64,000 nucleotides of DNA from Eublepharis macularius. Its lineage: Eukaryota; Chordata; Lepidosauria; Squamata; Eublepharidae. Of the stretch, positions 44,035 to 55,864 are shown piece after piece. The translations under genes were made by a program, and so were the position numbers. The stretch is from contig NC_072800.1 of NCBI RefSeq assembly GCF_028583425.1, positions 11,235,001-11,299,000 on the forward strand, read 5' to 3'. Position 1 is the first letter of the stretch; the number at the start of each line of letters is the position of its first letter. The notes under the pieces were generated by a model. The model did no database searches, had not been told where the DNA came from, and worked only from the letters and a program-made list of their open reading frames with translations.

Positions 44035-44427
44035 GCTGGGCTCCTAGGGGTGTCATTCCCCTGCCCAGGGTGGGGGATCCCTTGCTCCCCCTCCCTCTGC
44101 CCCCACCTTCTTGGCCAGCGGGGGAGCTTCCTGGGGCACCTCCCCGGGCAGCGCAGTGCGCCCCTGGGCAGCATGGTGCGCTCCCATGCTCACAGCAGAC
44201 ACGTTTCGGGCCAAATCGCACCCACAGCAGGCCAATTCAGCCCCTTGATGAGTGCAGGAGCGCTCCCAGGCCGCCCTTTGACCCATGTGATGATGTCACT
44301 TTCTGGAAGTGACATCATCACACAAGCTGGGAGTGCGCGCTGTGTGAAAATAAACCCAGGGACGCAGCAAGGTGAGTGCCAGACTCCCAATCTCCCGCTG
44401 GGGGAGTCAGGGGACCGGGCAACCCTA
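44035..44427. repeat. F4 repeat, copy 5
   Basis: Includes ccaccttcttggccagcgg, gatgatgtcactttctggaa, gtgacatcatcacac and a terminal gggaccgggcaaccctat. The core is a near-perfect palindrome. Confidence 0.68.
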
Positions 44428-44559
44428 TGGGCTCCCCTGGGAGATTTTGAGTGGCCCATTTGGATCCAGCATTTCTTTAAGCAAGGATCGCAGTTTCTTC
44501 GGCCATACTGGACTGCAGAGCAGAACTGACACCTGTGCTCCTCTCTCGATTTATTTACG

Positions 44560-45330
44560 CTGCTGGAATGCATGACATTTATTCTAAGTGGAGCCTTTCA
44601 AGAAAGCGTATGGCCTTAATAGACCCAAAACGTGTTGCTGGAATTATTTTTACAATGTAGCTAGTTAATAATTATGGCCCTAACCTATTTTCATGAGGCA
44701 ATAACGTTAAACTAAATTATATATGCCATTAAAAGCTGCATGTGCGTTTTCTCACAGATTTAATAAATATCAGTCACTCAAATAAATAGGCTTTGGGGCA
44801 TGCTTTCAATAAATCATTTGCACACAGTTTAGACCCTGCTTACTCCGAGTCTGTTTTCAGAGCACAGAAGAAACAATCGCCTCCCAAATGAAATGCATTA
44901 CTTCACCAAAAAGTCCTTGCAAAGAGGATAAACAAATACTATTTTTATAATAAATGTTTTGCTTAAAGAACGCTGGGGAGCTTTAAGACAGCTTGAATAA
45001 TGTTATAACACCGTTTTACAGGTCATTAATCATTATTTTAGTGGGAGCTCATACATTTATTGCAAAGATTTTTGCTATTTTAAAATGACAGCAAGGCATT
45101 CAGACAGAAGAAAAACTATTTAGCAAACAGCAATTGATCCAATGTATTTTGCAGTCTCCATAGCTTTTGTTCCTGGTTAAAGAACAACCTGGAAAACGGA
45201 CCAGGGTCTGTGAAAGAAAGAACACCATTCATTCACACAGCTTGCTGAGTGTGCTCATAAAATGGCAGGCATTCCTCAGCTAGTTCACATATCACTTTTT
45301 TAGAAAACATTTACCCTGAAGTAAATTAGT
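44560..45330. other. AT-rich repeat-free block, candidate conserved non-coding sequence
   Basis: About 770 bp without any dispersed repeat. It carries homeodomain-like TAATTA/TTAAT motifs (for example gttaataattatggcccta, ggtcattaatcattatttta) and no coding frame. The texture resembles vertebrate developmental enhancers. Conservation cannot be judged from a single genome. Confidence 0.35.
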
Positions 45331-45576
45331 CTTACTCAGGAGCAGTTGCCTGGCTGAGAGAGCACTGTAGTATCCCATTTAAGCTGCACTGAGCTTCCGG
45401 AAAGAAGAACGAAATAAAAAATTGCCTTGGTGTACGGAAGCTTCTACACATCATAGCTAGTCAAGAAGACCTTTGGATTGTATTTAGGCCATCTCAGCAG
45501 GGAACTTAAACCAGTCCCAAACCGCACCGTTACGTAAGATCATTAGGCAGGAAGCTTTCCTTATGGATCCTTCAGA

Positions 45577-45960
45577 GTAGGAATGCCAGACCCCCGGCAG
45601 GGGCAGAGGATCCCCCACCCCTGCTCCCCACACCCCGCCCCCACTCAGCAGGGGGTGCGCACCTTCCCTGTGCACTCCCCCGCAGTGCTGCGTGCTCCCG
45701 TGCACAGCAGCCGCTGGGGTTGGGCCCATTTTGGCCAGGATTGGGGCCGCTGCAAGCGCGAGAGCGCTCCTGCGCTCCGCAGTGCCTCAAAATGTGCCCG
45801 TTTCAGCGTGTATCGGGCCCGTTTTGAGCCCCTGCGGAGCCTGGGGGCGCTCACAGGTGCCCCGTGATGATGTCACTCCCAAAGTGATGTCATACGCTTT
45901 TGGGGGTGTGCACATGCACCCCTCTCCCCCAAGGTAAGTGCCAGAACCCTATACCCTGCC
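45577..45960. repeat. F4 repeat, copy 6
   Basis: GC-rich copy with caggggcagaggatccccca, gagagcgctcctgcgctccg and gatgatgtcactcccaaagt followed by gatgtcata. Overlapping open frames on both strands arise from the GC content. Confidence 0.62.
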
Positions 45961-46487
45961 AGGAGGTTGAGGGGGGCTATTTCAGAGTCCCTTATTGGTC
46001 AATGGATCATAAGAATCCCTTGACTGGGCTTGTCAATCTTTCTTCCCCAGGGAGAAAGGAGAGCAAGAAAAAAGTTACTGATCAGGGACTCTCTCAGATG
46101 AAGAAAGCCCCAACAAACTGTTCTGTCTTCCCACCCACCCCCCATTCAGAACCAGACCTATACAACGTAATGGATCCTGAAGGAGGCAGCGATTTTTTGT
46201 TAGTAAGAAGCAAGAGAAGAGAATTCACATAGGAACGTGTCTCATAGTCACAATGAAATTTTGCCACTGCAGAAAAGAGAGAAACTTCTCTTGTGGTATG
46301 AAGGGGGAAACATTGTTTTTCAGACTCTTCCTTGACTCTGAGAAGCTGAAGAAGAAGAGTTATGGATGGTAACTTCTTCAGTAACTCAGTTGTTGAAGAT
46401 AATGCTGTATGTCCTGGGGGGGGGATGCTGGAGTCTCTCCCCCCACCCCCAGCTTCCATGCCTTCCCAAACCCAAACTTCTTTCAAG

Positions 46488-46910
46488 CTTAGGGTTCCGA
46501 GGTTCCTGCAGGCGGCAGACAAATTCCCAGGGATTTGCCCATCGCCCCACCAATGGTTGGCAAGAGGTGGCAAGTTCCTGTAGATTGCATGCCACCAGCA
46601 AGCATCCCAGGAATACATGCCATGCACACACCCAAGGAGTGCGATGGCATCACCCCTGGAAGTGACTTTGTGATGCTGGCCACGGGAGGGTTCCTGCGTT
46701 TCATTTGGGGCTGATTAGGGCTCCAAATGGGCCAAATCAGCTCCGCAAAGAGCGCGGGAGTGTTCCCATGCTGGCACAATGATGCCACTTCTGTGGGTGA
46801 TGTCATCGTGCAGGCACTGAAGCGCACGTGTGAAGAAGACCTCGCTAGTGGCACGAGATAAGTGCCAGGTCCCCCTACCCAGCTGGAGGGTATGGGGACT
46901 GGGCAACCCT
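46488..46910. repeat. F4 repeat, copy 7
   Basis: Includes ggttcctgcaggcggcagac, gcccatcgccccaccaatgg, cgatggcatcacccctggaa, gatgccacttctgtgggtga and a terminal gactgggcaaccct. It ends 3 bp before the next MITE. Confidence 0.65.
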
Positions 46911-46913
46911 ACT

Positions 46914-47160
46914 CAGGGCTTTTTTTCTGAGAAAAGAGGTGGTGGAACTCAGTGGGTTGCCCTCGGAGAAAATGGTCACATGGCTGGTGGCCCCACCCCC
47001 TGATCTCCAGACAGAGGGGAGTTGAGATTTCCCTCCATGCCGAGGGCAATCTCAATTCCCCTCTATCTGGAGATCAGGGGGCGGGGCCACCAGCCATGTG
47101 ACCATTTTCAAGAGGTTCTGGAACTCTGTTCCCCTGCGTTCCACCTGAAAAAAAGCCCTG
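46914..47160 (-). mobile_element. hAT-type hairpin MITE (F1), copy E
   Basis: Begins cagggctttttttctgag and ends gaaaaaaagccctg, in the same orientation as copy D. The flanking octamers accctact (46,906-46,913) and actctact (47,161-47,168) differ at one base, an almost intact 8-bp TSD. Confidence 0.86.
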
Positions 47161-47168
47161 ACTCTACT

Positions 47169-47800
47169 TAAGCTGAAGTTCAAATCACACTTTTTTGAAA
47201 TTGAATCTTATTGCATATAGAAGTATTTTATTACACACAAAGTTTTATTACACACATAGTTGTGTGTAATTTATAGTCAGTGGTAAATTAATCGTACTTG
47301 GCATGTGCTCTCAATCACTTTCTTGCAAGAACTTCTGAAAAATGCTACCTCGTGAAAAGAAAGGTGCTGGGGACCCCTGAAAGTATCTTCTCTGAAACCA
47401 GCAAACTTTAATATGGTTTTGTGCTGGTTGCATATAGCAACGGAGTGTATTTGACTTCTATACGTGGTCAGAGGCCTCCTTGCATTGAACAAACTGATCA
47501 AATTGAAATCAGTGCTCATCGTACCTTCTTTTGCCTTGTAAATCTTATTCTTCTGTCTACTGTGTTGAATGGAGCAATTCAGGAAAGGGGGGCATGGGGC
47601 AAGATTTATCTCCTGCATTGATGTTCCTATATGTTGTAAATATAATTGTAGCTGGAAAAGTTCCATTAGATTGGTAGGTACCTGCTTGGGGACCAGTGTT
47701 CTTCTTTTGCATGGCTTCTAGAACTCCTTCTAAATGCCGTGGTCTTCTGCTGTATTGAAAGGGAAGAGGCTTGGGGGGAGAACCTAGGCTGTTTCCACAT
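47169..47800. other. No gene supported
   Basis: A 129-codon minus-strand frame (47,277-47,666) has no recognisable domain, flanking splice sites or partner. Its origin, possibly a decayed repeat, is unknown. Confidence 0.35.
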
Positions 47801-48962
47801 GTCCTTATAGGGACAGCCCACTCATGGAACGCCGGTGGTTTCCCCCCAAGATTCCAGATGTCTCCTTTTGCTAAACGGTTGCAGGCTGGTTGATTTCCAT
47901 TTTTTTGGCACCTTTTCTGGGTCCGCACTTTCCCTGGCCTTTTCTTTTGCTGCAGGCTGACAGAGCGCTTCTTTTGTGAACCAAGCCGGTTCGTGGAAGC
48001 TCATTTCCACGAACTTCCACAAACTGGTCTACTGGTTCATTTGGGTCGCAAAGGGGCAGTTTAAATGGCCATATAAACTTTTCCTGTGGCTTGCAAGCGG
48101 CAGGTCCCTTTAAACTATCAGCTGGCAGGTGGCAGGGGGTGGCAGAGCACTTTAAACTGCCCAAACCCCAGCCCCTACCTGCACCCCCACCCCCCCAGCC
48201 CCAGCCCCACACTTACCTTGCCCTGCGGGCCTGCGGCATCCTCCCCCTTCTCCCAAAAGGGGTAGGAAGGCCATTTTTGACCTCTTCTGTTGCTGCGTGG
48301 GCCCCCAGGGCGGCAGAGGAGGCCAAAAACGGCCTTCCTGCCTCTCAAATGGTCACCGCGGCTGCCATTTGAGGGGCAGGGAGGCCATTTTCAATGGCGG
48401 AGGAAGCCAAAAATGGCCTTCCTGCCCCTCAAATGGCTACATCAGCTGCCATTTGAGGGGCGGGAAGGCTGTTTTTGGCCTCCTCTGCCTCCCTGTGGGC
48501 CCACAGAGTGGCACAAAAGGCCAAAAATGGCCTTCCCTCCCCTTGAGGGAGGAGGGGGAGGATGCCGCGGGCCCGCAGGGCAAGGTAAGTGTGGGGCTGG
48601 GGCTGGGGCTGGGGTGTGTGGGCTGGGGTTTGGGCAGTTTAAAGGGCCCTGCCTCTTGCAAGTGGCAGGTCCCTTTAAACTATCAGCAGGCAGGTGGCGA
48701 GGGGGGGATTTCCCCCTGCCACCTGCCAGCTGATAGTTTAAAGGGACCTGCCACTTGTAAGGCAGGAAAGGGCCCTTTAAACTGTCAAATGCCCCTTTCC
48801 CTGCTGCTGCTAAGTGGCCGGAAAGGGGCATTTAAACCCCATGAACCACGAACCACGAAGTGGTTTGTAAACTGGCCCCAGTCCGTGCCAATTCGTGGTT
48901 CCTGATTTGTGAAAATCCACAAACCTCATGGTTCGTTTTTTTGTGGTTCACGCCCATCTCTA
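47801..48962. mobile_element. GC-rich inverted-repeat element with 'cgcccatctctag' end
   Basis: The arms include ggcaggtccctttaaactat / atagtttaaagggacctgcc and gccctgcgggcctgcggcat / atgccgcgggcccgcagggc, around a core of repeated aatggccttcctgcccctca units. The right end gtggttcacgcccatctcta is shared with the element at 50,482-50,862. The left end is eroded or replaced. Class is uncertain; hAT-like is a guess from the terminus. Confidence 0.5.
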
Positions 48963-49069
48963 GTGTTGAATGGCAACATTCCCCCCCCCCAAAGGTTCCT
49001 CAAAACATTGTTGTCCGTTTGTTGTCCTTTCATGGTTTCATGGTTTCTTCATCCATGCTTTTTCAAAAC

Positions 49070-50240
49070 TGGATCAAAGGTGGTTTGATAAAGCATGGAG
49101 GAAATTATGCAAATACAACACAGAGACAATATTATAAAGAAACTTGGAGAAAAAACTGCTGCAGATTGGCACCCAAACTGTGGTGAACCTCAAATGATCA
49201 ATTGTACCAAAGGCTGCTGAGAAGGAATAGGACAGAGTAGAGACCTTTCGACTGGACAAGGAGGAGATTATCAGTGATTTGGGCGAGAGCCGTTTCAATG
49301 GAACAAAGATGACAGACGTTGGACTGTTGAGAGTCCCAAGAGGGACTGGAGGACTTTCAAGGCAATGGGAAGAAAACAGCACGCTCAAGGATTCTGGAGG
49401 CAGAAGGGAAATTAGAAGTAGTGGAGAGAGAGGATAAGTCAAGAGGTGACTTATTGAGGATGGGGTAAACTGTTAACATGTCAGAATGCAGTAGCGGGAG
49501 AGCTAGAGAAGACAGGTTGATTGGTTAACTGTGTGCTGGAGAGGAGGGAAATTGGGGAGGGGGGAGAATGCAACTAAAGCCGGGAAGGGATAGATCAAGG
49601 AGGTTGGATGAGGGGTTGTACAAGATCGGAAGGTCAATTACCCCATGAGAGGAAGGCAAGGGGAGAAAGATTGAACAACGTATAGGCAGAGCTGGAAGAA
49701 GAAGGTGGAGGGACAGAAAAGCAGAGATCAAAGCAGATACGTTCGAATTTAGCATTGGAAGTGGCAACATCTTGCTTATAGAACAAGGGGCTGGGAACAC
49801 TCGGTATGGCAGGCGCTAGGAGGGCATCAGGAGATAGAAGAGATGCACTGAGCATGCCTAAAGCTACTGTGAATCAAAGAGGTCGTGCAGAGTTACTGAG
49901 CCAGGCAGAGGACTCTTTCGTTTTCCTCCAGAGTTGTTTCCCCCTGCTTAAGAGCATGATAAGAGAATACAGAGTTTGAACCAGGGCTGGGGACGGGAGA
50001 GGTGAGAGTGGTCCATTGAGGATGGGCGGAGGGAGAAACTGCAGAGTCTGAAGAATGAGCAGGGAGCCTCTGGATAAATGGCCTGTAGATCACAGAAGGA
50101 GCAAGACGCAGAGTATGTGGACCATGTGCAATGCTGAACATGGTGACAAACGATGACAGGGAGAAGAATTCAGCAGAGAAATGGCTGCCGGGAAACATGC
50201 CTTGGTCACAAAAGAGCACCAATGATGCATTGATATTTGA
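49070..50240 (-). pseudogene. Degenerate L2-like LINE coding remnant
   Basis: Minus-strand translation, with frameshifts, gives SIETALAQITDNLL near 49,290 and VSTLSYSFSAAFGTIDHL near 49,190-49,240. These correspond to the RT segment TALxxVxNDLLLA...DxSAAFDTIDH of L2/CR1-type LINEs. Upstream minus-strand frames (49,525-50,222, Ser/Pro-rich) may be earlier LINE sequence but are not confidently recognised. Several stops and frameshifts are present, so it is an old dead copy. Confidence 0.5.
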
Positions 50241-50481
50241 AGTTTTTTTGTGTTAATGGTGCTGAAGTAGCTTTATCTCTGAATTCAAGGCCCCGGTAAT
50301 ATTGGGAAGGTGGTCATATGCAAGGGTGGGGAGAAACCTACAGCAGAAGCAAGGGGCTGTGACGGAAGCCCTGCTTTAAAAGAAAAGCCAGGCAGGACTA
50401 TTTTGTTGGAGGAGATCTGGAGTTCTTCACTGGCTGCTCCGATGCTAATGCTGCTGATCTGGGCCCACCACTTATTTGTGG

Positions 50482-50862
50482 GCATGAACTGAAATACGAA
50501 CCAAAATTAAGCACAAACCAGGCCAGTTTGTGGTTCGCAAACCACGGTTTGTTAGATTCCATTTCTGATGAACCACCACGAACTTTTAGGCTGGTTCATT
50601 TGGTTCGTTTTTTGGTTCGTCACTGCAGACAGCCTGGTGCCAATCAATCAGTTTCCTAGGCAACAGGGGATGGACTTCCTGCAGATCTTCTGCTGACCTG
50701 GAAGTGATGGTTTTCTGACCCGGATGTGACGTTTTCACGAACCAAATGAACCGGTTCGCGAACCAGGGGCAGGTTCGTGAAAGTTTGTGGTTCGTGGTTT
50801 GTGAAATTGGATGAACCATGAACCACATGGTTTGGTTTTTTTCTGGTTTGTGCCCATCTCCA
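50482..50862. mobile_element. hAT-like element with gggcatgaac / gtttgtgcccatct ends
   Basis: The termini are approximate inverted repeats. The interior is rich in gaaccac / gtggttc motifs in both orientations. The flanking octamers ttatttgt and ccatttgt match at six of eight positions. It has no ORF. Confidence 0.5.
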
Positions 50863-50989
50863 TTTGTAATCCCAGGGGATCCTGGGGAGCTAGTCCCATG
50901 CAGTAAACTGGGTTAGCTACTGGACAACTATTAGTGAAGGAGAGGGGCGTAGTACGGCTTTACCTGCCTGAATAGCCTCGAATACCCTG

Positions 50990-51175
50990 AGCCCCAAATA
51001 CCCTGAGCTTGTCAGAGCTAAGCTAAGCAGAGTCCATCATAGTGAGATGGGAGACCACCAAAGAAGACATGATGCAGGCAATGGTAAATCACCTCTGTTA
51101 GTCTCTTGCCTTGAAGATCTCTTTTAGGGTTATCATAAAGTGGTTGCAACTTGATGACACTTACGTTCTTAATTA
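50990..51175 (+). repeat. 5S-rRNA-derived SINE, degraded
   Basis: Eroded 5S-like head (gagcttgtcagagctaagct, gagatgggagaccacc) and well-kept body (ggcaatggtaaatcacctct, gttagtctcttgccttgaag) with ttgcaacttgatgacact at its end. Confidence 0.7.
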
Positions 51176-52036
51176 TTTGGGCTTGCTCTCTTTTTCTGTC
51201 CTGCTCTTGTGCCATTAACAGCAGGTTGAAATAGATAAAAATGAAGCTTTTCCTGACATAGAGAAGATCTGGAGCAAATTTCATTTGTTTACCATCAGCT
51301 GATATACAGAAACCAAAGTCTCAGGAGCAGGGCCAGTTTAAAAAAATCTGCAGCCCTAGATGTAAGCATTTATTGCCAATCCCAGAACTATTCCACCATC
51401 AAACACACACACACCCAAGAGAGGCACAAGAACAGCTTGATGTGCAGAAATCAGAAGCGCTTCAAGGCACAGGGATAAACATGCGCACTTGCTCCTCTCT
51501 GCACCTCAAACGGCTGTTAAAGGTACGGCTCTCAGTGGAAGAGTTGGCAGCTCTTCATCTGGTCATCAGATCTGGATAACAGTCTGGGGAGAGCGAGCGT
51601 GTAAGTGGGGCACGCTACGATTCATTACTGGAACAAGCCCTAAATGCTTTTTCAAGCCTCGTATCTATGTAATGACTTAATAACCTTTAACTTTTATTAG
51701 CGGTCTTAAGATGGGGGAATTCGAAAGCTAAACTTGGTTTTGATTAAACCCCATTGGCACGATGGAGAGCTGTTTGAAAGTGCTGTTTTATTTGGTATTT
51801 TCTTTTACAAATTTAATGGATGTTGCATACTTTGCCTTCTAAACACAGTGGAACATGGTTGAGGACAGACCCAGCCAATATCTTTATTCAAGCACTTTGA
51901 CAGTTTGATGTTGTTGTATGAGCAGAGACAGACCTGTTCCAAATACCTTTGGGAATACAGTTGCCAGGTTGTTGTTTTTTACTGATTCCTACAACTTTAT
52001 TTGCAGCATGCAATGTCAATTGTCATGCAGTGAAAA
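51176..52036. other. No feature recognised
   Basis: Unique sequence; chance frames only. Confidence 0.4.
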
Positions 52037-52130
52037 ATTATCATTATCATTATCATTATCATTATCATTATCATTATCATTATCATTATCATTATCATTA
52101 TCATTATCATTATCATTATCATTATCATTA
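52037..52130. repeat. (ATTATC)n microsatellite
   Basis: About 15-16 perfect hexamer units. The His-Tyr or Met-Ile repeat frames are artefacts. Confidence 0.96.
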
Positions 52131-52630
52131 CTTGTTTATAGACTGCCTTTCTCGCTGAGATCCAAGGCGGATTACATACTGCAAGTGAAAGCAATACAAT
52201 CAATAGCTAGGACATTTTACAGAGCAAAAATACAATATGATCAACAAATTGGGCATTCAATGAAAAGAGATACAATAGGGTAGGGTAACAGCAACTTTTA
52301 AAACTAGCATAAAGCCAAATATATAGACGAAACCTTTCTGAATTAAAGCATAAGTAATTAACATGACATCTTTAGCTACACTAAATTACTCAGTAGGAGC
52401 GTATCTACATCAGTAGACAGTACTCAATCATTTACTTGCTTCTCTAGCAGCAGCATTAGATCCACTATATTAGATCCACTCTAGGCTTTTCAATGAGTCA
52501 GCCAGGGACAACTGGACCCGATCAAAAGTCAGAAACACAGTGTCCTTCAAGATCTCTGCTTTACCCTCTGGTGTCACTTCCATCTTGTCTGGGTTCAATT
52601 TCAGTTTGCTTCCTTTCAGCTATTTGACAA
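52131..52630 (-). pseudogene. L2-like LINE fragment with reversed tail
   Basis: Near the start, gactgcctttctcgctgag is the reverse of the common LINE/SINE tail. At about 52,478-52,618 the minus strand encodes KLKLNPDKMEV, then EILKDTVFLTF and VQLSLADSLKSLE, the region just after the YADD motif in L2-type reverse transcriptases. The sequence between the tail and this motif is unassigned. It is a non-functional remnant. Confidence 0.6.
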
Positions 52631-52944
52631 CAGCTATCAAGTAGCAACTCTCTACAGCATCGCTAGGTAACTGCCGATTTCTAGAAATCAAAGTGATGTT
52701 GAAGGCGCAAGAGCGCTTTTGGCGGTTCTGGCCAGTTGGCAACCCTGCTTGGGTTTGGCACAAAGTACTGGTTTGGCACAAAGGAAAGAAAAAGGAGGGC
52801 ATAAAGAATTATTTATCGGCTAGATCAGGTGTTAAAAAGACATGTGTGATTGTGGAGTCAACCCCCATAGGTTAACATGAAAAAGGTAAGACACATTCAT
52901 ATCTTTTACTCTCCAAGTGGTAGGAAATCCCAGGTCACCTTTTC
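52631..52944. other. No feature recognised
   Basis: No supported gene or repeat. Confidence 0.4.
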
Positions 52945-53445
52945 TATAGTTACTTTAATAATAATAACAACAACATTTGATTTATGTACCACCAGGGCTT
53001 TTTTTCAGCGGAAACGCGGTGGAGCGGAGTTCCAGAACCTCTTGAAAATGGTCACATGGGCTGGTGGCCCCGCCCCCTGATCTCCAGGCAGAGGGGAGTT
53101 GAGATTGCCCTCCGTGCCGCTTGGCGGCAGAGAGGGCAGTCTCAACTCCCCTCTGTCTGGAGATCAGGGGGCGGGGCCACCAGCCATGTGACCATTTTCT
53201 CCGAGGGCAACCCACTGAGTTCCACCACCTCTTTTCCCAGAAAAAAGCTCTGTGTACTGCCATTCAGGACAACTTAATGCCCACTCAGAGCGGTTTACAA
53301 AATATGTTATTATTAGCCCCCCAACAATTACTCTGTGAGGTGGGTGGGGCTGAGAGAGCTCCTAGAAGAGGAGCAGGAGCAGGGCATCAAACCTGATTCT
53401 CCAGATTAGAGTCCTGCCGCTCTTAACCACTACACCAAACTGGTT
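52945..53445 (-). repeat. tRNA-derived SINE, reverse, interrupted by MITE F
   Basis: The tail side is at 52,955-52,992 (ataataacaacaacatttga, tttatgtaccac). After the MITE the body continues cattcaggacaacttaatgc, ccactcagagcggtttacaa, gtgaggtgggtggggctgag, a B-box complement (catcaaacctgattctcc) and cactacaccaaactggttc. Confidence 0.72.
52993..53252 (+). mobile_element. hAT-type hairpin MITE (F1), copy F, inside a SINE
   Basis: Starts cagggctttttttcagcgg and ends agaaaaaagctctg. The flanking octamers tgtaccac and tgtactgc agree at six of eight positions, a mildly decayed TSD. It is inserted in the tail-proximal part of the SINE. Confidence 0.82.
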
Positions 53446-53514
53446 CTTTACTTTTGAGGAAGGCGTACAAAAAACTTTATGTGGTGCCACCCCTCAGCTA
53501 AATCCAGACACTTC

Positions 53515-53720
53515 CTCCAGCCAACTCTGGGTTGGGAAATTCCTGGACATTTGGGAGTAGAGTCTGGGGGTGGCAGAGTTTAGGGAAGGAAGGCTGCTCA
53601 GCAGGGATGTGATGCCGTAGGAAGCGACCATTTTCTTCATGGGAACTGATCTCTTTGTTCAGGAGACCAGTTGTAATTCCAGAAGAACCCCAGGCCACAA
53701 CTGGAGGCCTGCAACCCTGA
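53515..53720 (+). repeat. F3 repeat
   Basis: Begins tccagccaactctgggttgg and ends ggaggcctgcaaccctga, with a diverged core. Confidence 0.7.
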
Positions 53721-53722
53721 AC

Positions 53723-54968
53723 ACAGAGCTCGTTCCTCTCAAGAAGGAGACTTTTCGCTGAACAAAGCTGAATGGAGTAGCAGGATCCTACCAATGTTGT
53801 TTTTATGATATTTGTTGACATATGAGCTGCCAAGAACACACCCACCTCCAGCAAAGAAGCTGCATCCCTTCTGAAACAAACAGCCTCCAGCTTCCATGTC
53901 TCTTCAGACATCATTTCGAGTTGTGACAGCCAGTTCTGATCTATGGTAGGTTGTGTTCCATCTCCCCAACTCTTTTTCTCAGCTCCCACCCTAATACGCG
54001 TTCAAACTTAGTAGCCACCAGCCATCAAGAGCAATCAGGATTCATTTAAGGAAGTATCTCGTTATCGTCTGTGCCTGTTAAAGGAGCAACTTTATCTATT
54101 AAGCTATAAGTACGTGTTGGTCACAGCCATAAAAAGTATGGCTCCTGTTGTACTAGAGGACCTGATACCGTCCATGCCCCTTACACCCCATTGCCAGCTC
54201 CTGTCAGCTTCCTTTCCAAAAAAAAAAAAAAATGTGGAGGGTGGTGGTGGAGGAAGGAAATACCCCACTTGTTCAAAGCTCTGATTAACTCCAAATTTAA
54301 AAAACAACTTATTCCGGACAGATATTGTATGCAGTCAGCCATATGTGGGGGAAAAAAGCTCTATTCAGGATGTTATGGGGTGGGGTAAAAATGATATTTC
54401 TCATGGAAACAATTTTCAAGCTTATCAATGGAGCTACTGTTATAGTGCTATCTAAAACATGCACAGACTCTGACATATGTAAACACTTCTGTCACAGAAA
54501 CAATTCTGTGAAATAAAAAGCACCATTATAAAACTAGGACTTGCCCGTGACAAGGGTATCGTTTCAGTTGGGGTCCTTTTCATGTTTGGAGGTGTCTCTA
54601 GATGTGGGGGGGGGGGAGGTAAGAAACATCTGGTGTAGTTTCAGCAAGGCTTTGAGATGCCATTTTTAACTCTGGCAGGGCTCCTGTGTTTTACAATTAT
54701 AAATTTAACTGATCAGACTTTTCCGGGTATAATGAAGGGACTGGGGTGGGGGCGGGGGGCGTTTCATCCGCTGAATATGTCCCTCTCTTGTTTGCTGCCA
54801 ATAGGATTCCTGTCAGAAAAAGATGGCACAAGCAAAAAAATAAATAAAGTGCTGGGAAGAGATTTCTCTGTTTCTGCTTCATTCACTTTTCCCTGCTGCC
54901 CAGTCAGGTCAAGGGAATTTCTTTCTTATCACTGTGAGTGAGAGGCAGTCAATAAACTACTGGATACT
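53723..54968. other. No feature recognised
   Basis: Includes short A- and G-runs (54,219-54,231; 54,606-54,617). No exon or known repeat. Confidence 0.4.
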
Positions 54969-55864
54969 GGCCATTTTCACACGGCCTTAGGGTAGCGCAA
55001 AACTCACGCACACTATCGCTTTTCTTCCACTAAACTGTGCATACCTGTATAATCCCGCAATCGTGGAGTTCCGTTTATTCCGCTTAATGACGTTATTTAA
55101 GCAGTTCATGGGAACGACTGGAGACGATTGGGAACTATTGGGAACGCTTCACCAGTTGGGAAACGCCTCCCCACTGAGCCCATCCCCCTTCCCCCCTTTT
55201 CCTTTCCCAGTCTGGGCCGGCCGGTAGTCCAGACCAATTTTTTTTTTTAAAGGAAGAGATTTGCACAATTGTGATGCTGCTACTGGGGCTGTTGGTCACG
55301 TTCGGCATGTGCTAAATAAATGATGTGATTTATGCACTAAGAGAAAGCTAACCTCTCTGTTCTTAAGAGTTTCTCTGGGTGGCCATAGGGGCCGTCCCCC
55401 CTTTTTTAAAAAAAGGAAAACCAGTTGCACTATTGCGCTGTTTCTCTGGATGAACAAACATAACCAAGATTTGCGCTATTTCGCAAATTCATTAGGCACT
55501 CTCGTCCTTCCGCATCGCAGCCCTTCCTGGAGACCTCCGCCTGCTCCCTTCCCGCCCCCAATGGCTGCAGCGGGCAGGCTGGCCGGAGGCTCTCCCCCAC
55601 TGGTGACCTTCCCTTTCCCACACCAGTGCAGCCCACTCTGCTCTGGCTCCATGCTGTCCATGCGGCTGCCGGGAGAGCTCCGAACAGAAACCGGGCGGTA
55701 CAACCCTGAAGTCAACTGTGACGTGAACATGTATCGCCCGCTGTCACGCGATTTCTGAAGCAAGTGTGAACTGCTGGGAGCATGACGAGGCGCAACGAGG
55801 CAGATTACAGGTAAGTGATTCATTCTGCAAAATTTGCGCTATATTTGGCCATGTGAAAACAGCC
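54969..55864. mobile_element. Large F5-type element, about 0.9 kb
   Basis: Begins ggccattttcacacggcctt and ends with the approximate complement ggccatgtgaaaacagcc. It has gcgcaaaactcacgc near the left end and aaaatttgcgctatat near the right. The interior is GC-rich and mostly not palindromic. Its 102- and 115-codon frames (55,450-55,823) have no known domain. It could be a MITE carrying captured DNA. Confidence 0.5.

Noticed and set aside
43634-44530. LTR bounded by tgtcagga and aactgaca
   Set aside because: The span contains an F4 repeat and a SINE tail, has no matching flanks, and its ends are short enough to be chance.
46094-46627. 177-codon minus-strand frame
   Set aside because: It overlaps the F4 repeat, with no splice support or known domain.
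48297-48905. 202-codon + strand frame
   Set aside because: It covers the GC-rich inverted-repeat element. Frames on both strands and other phases are equally open because stop codons are rare there.
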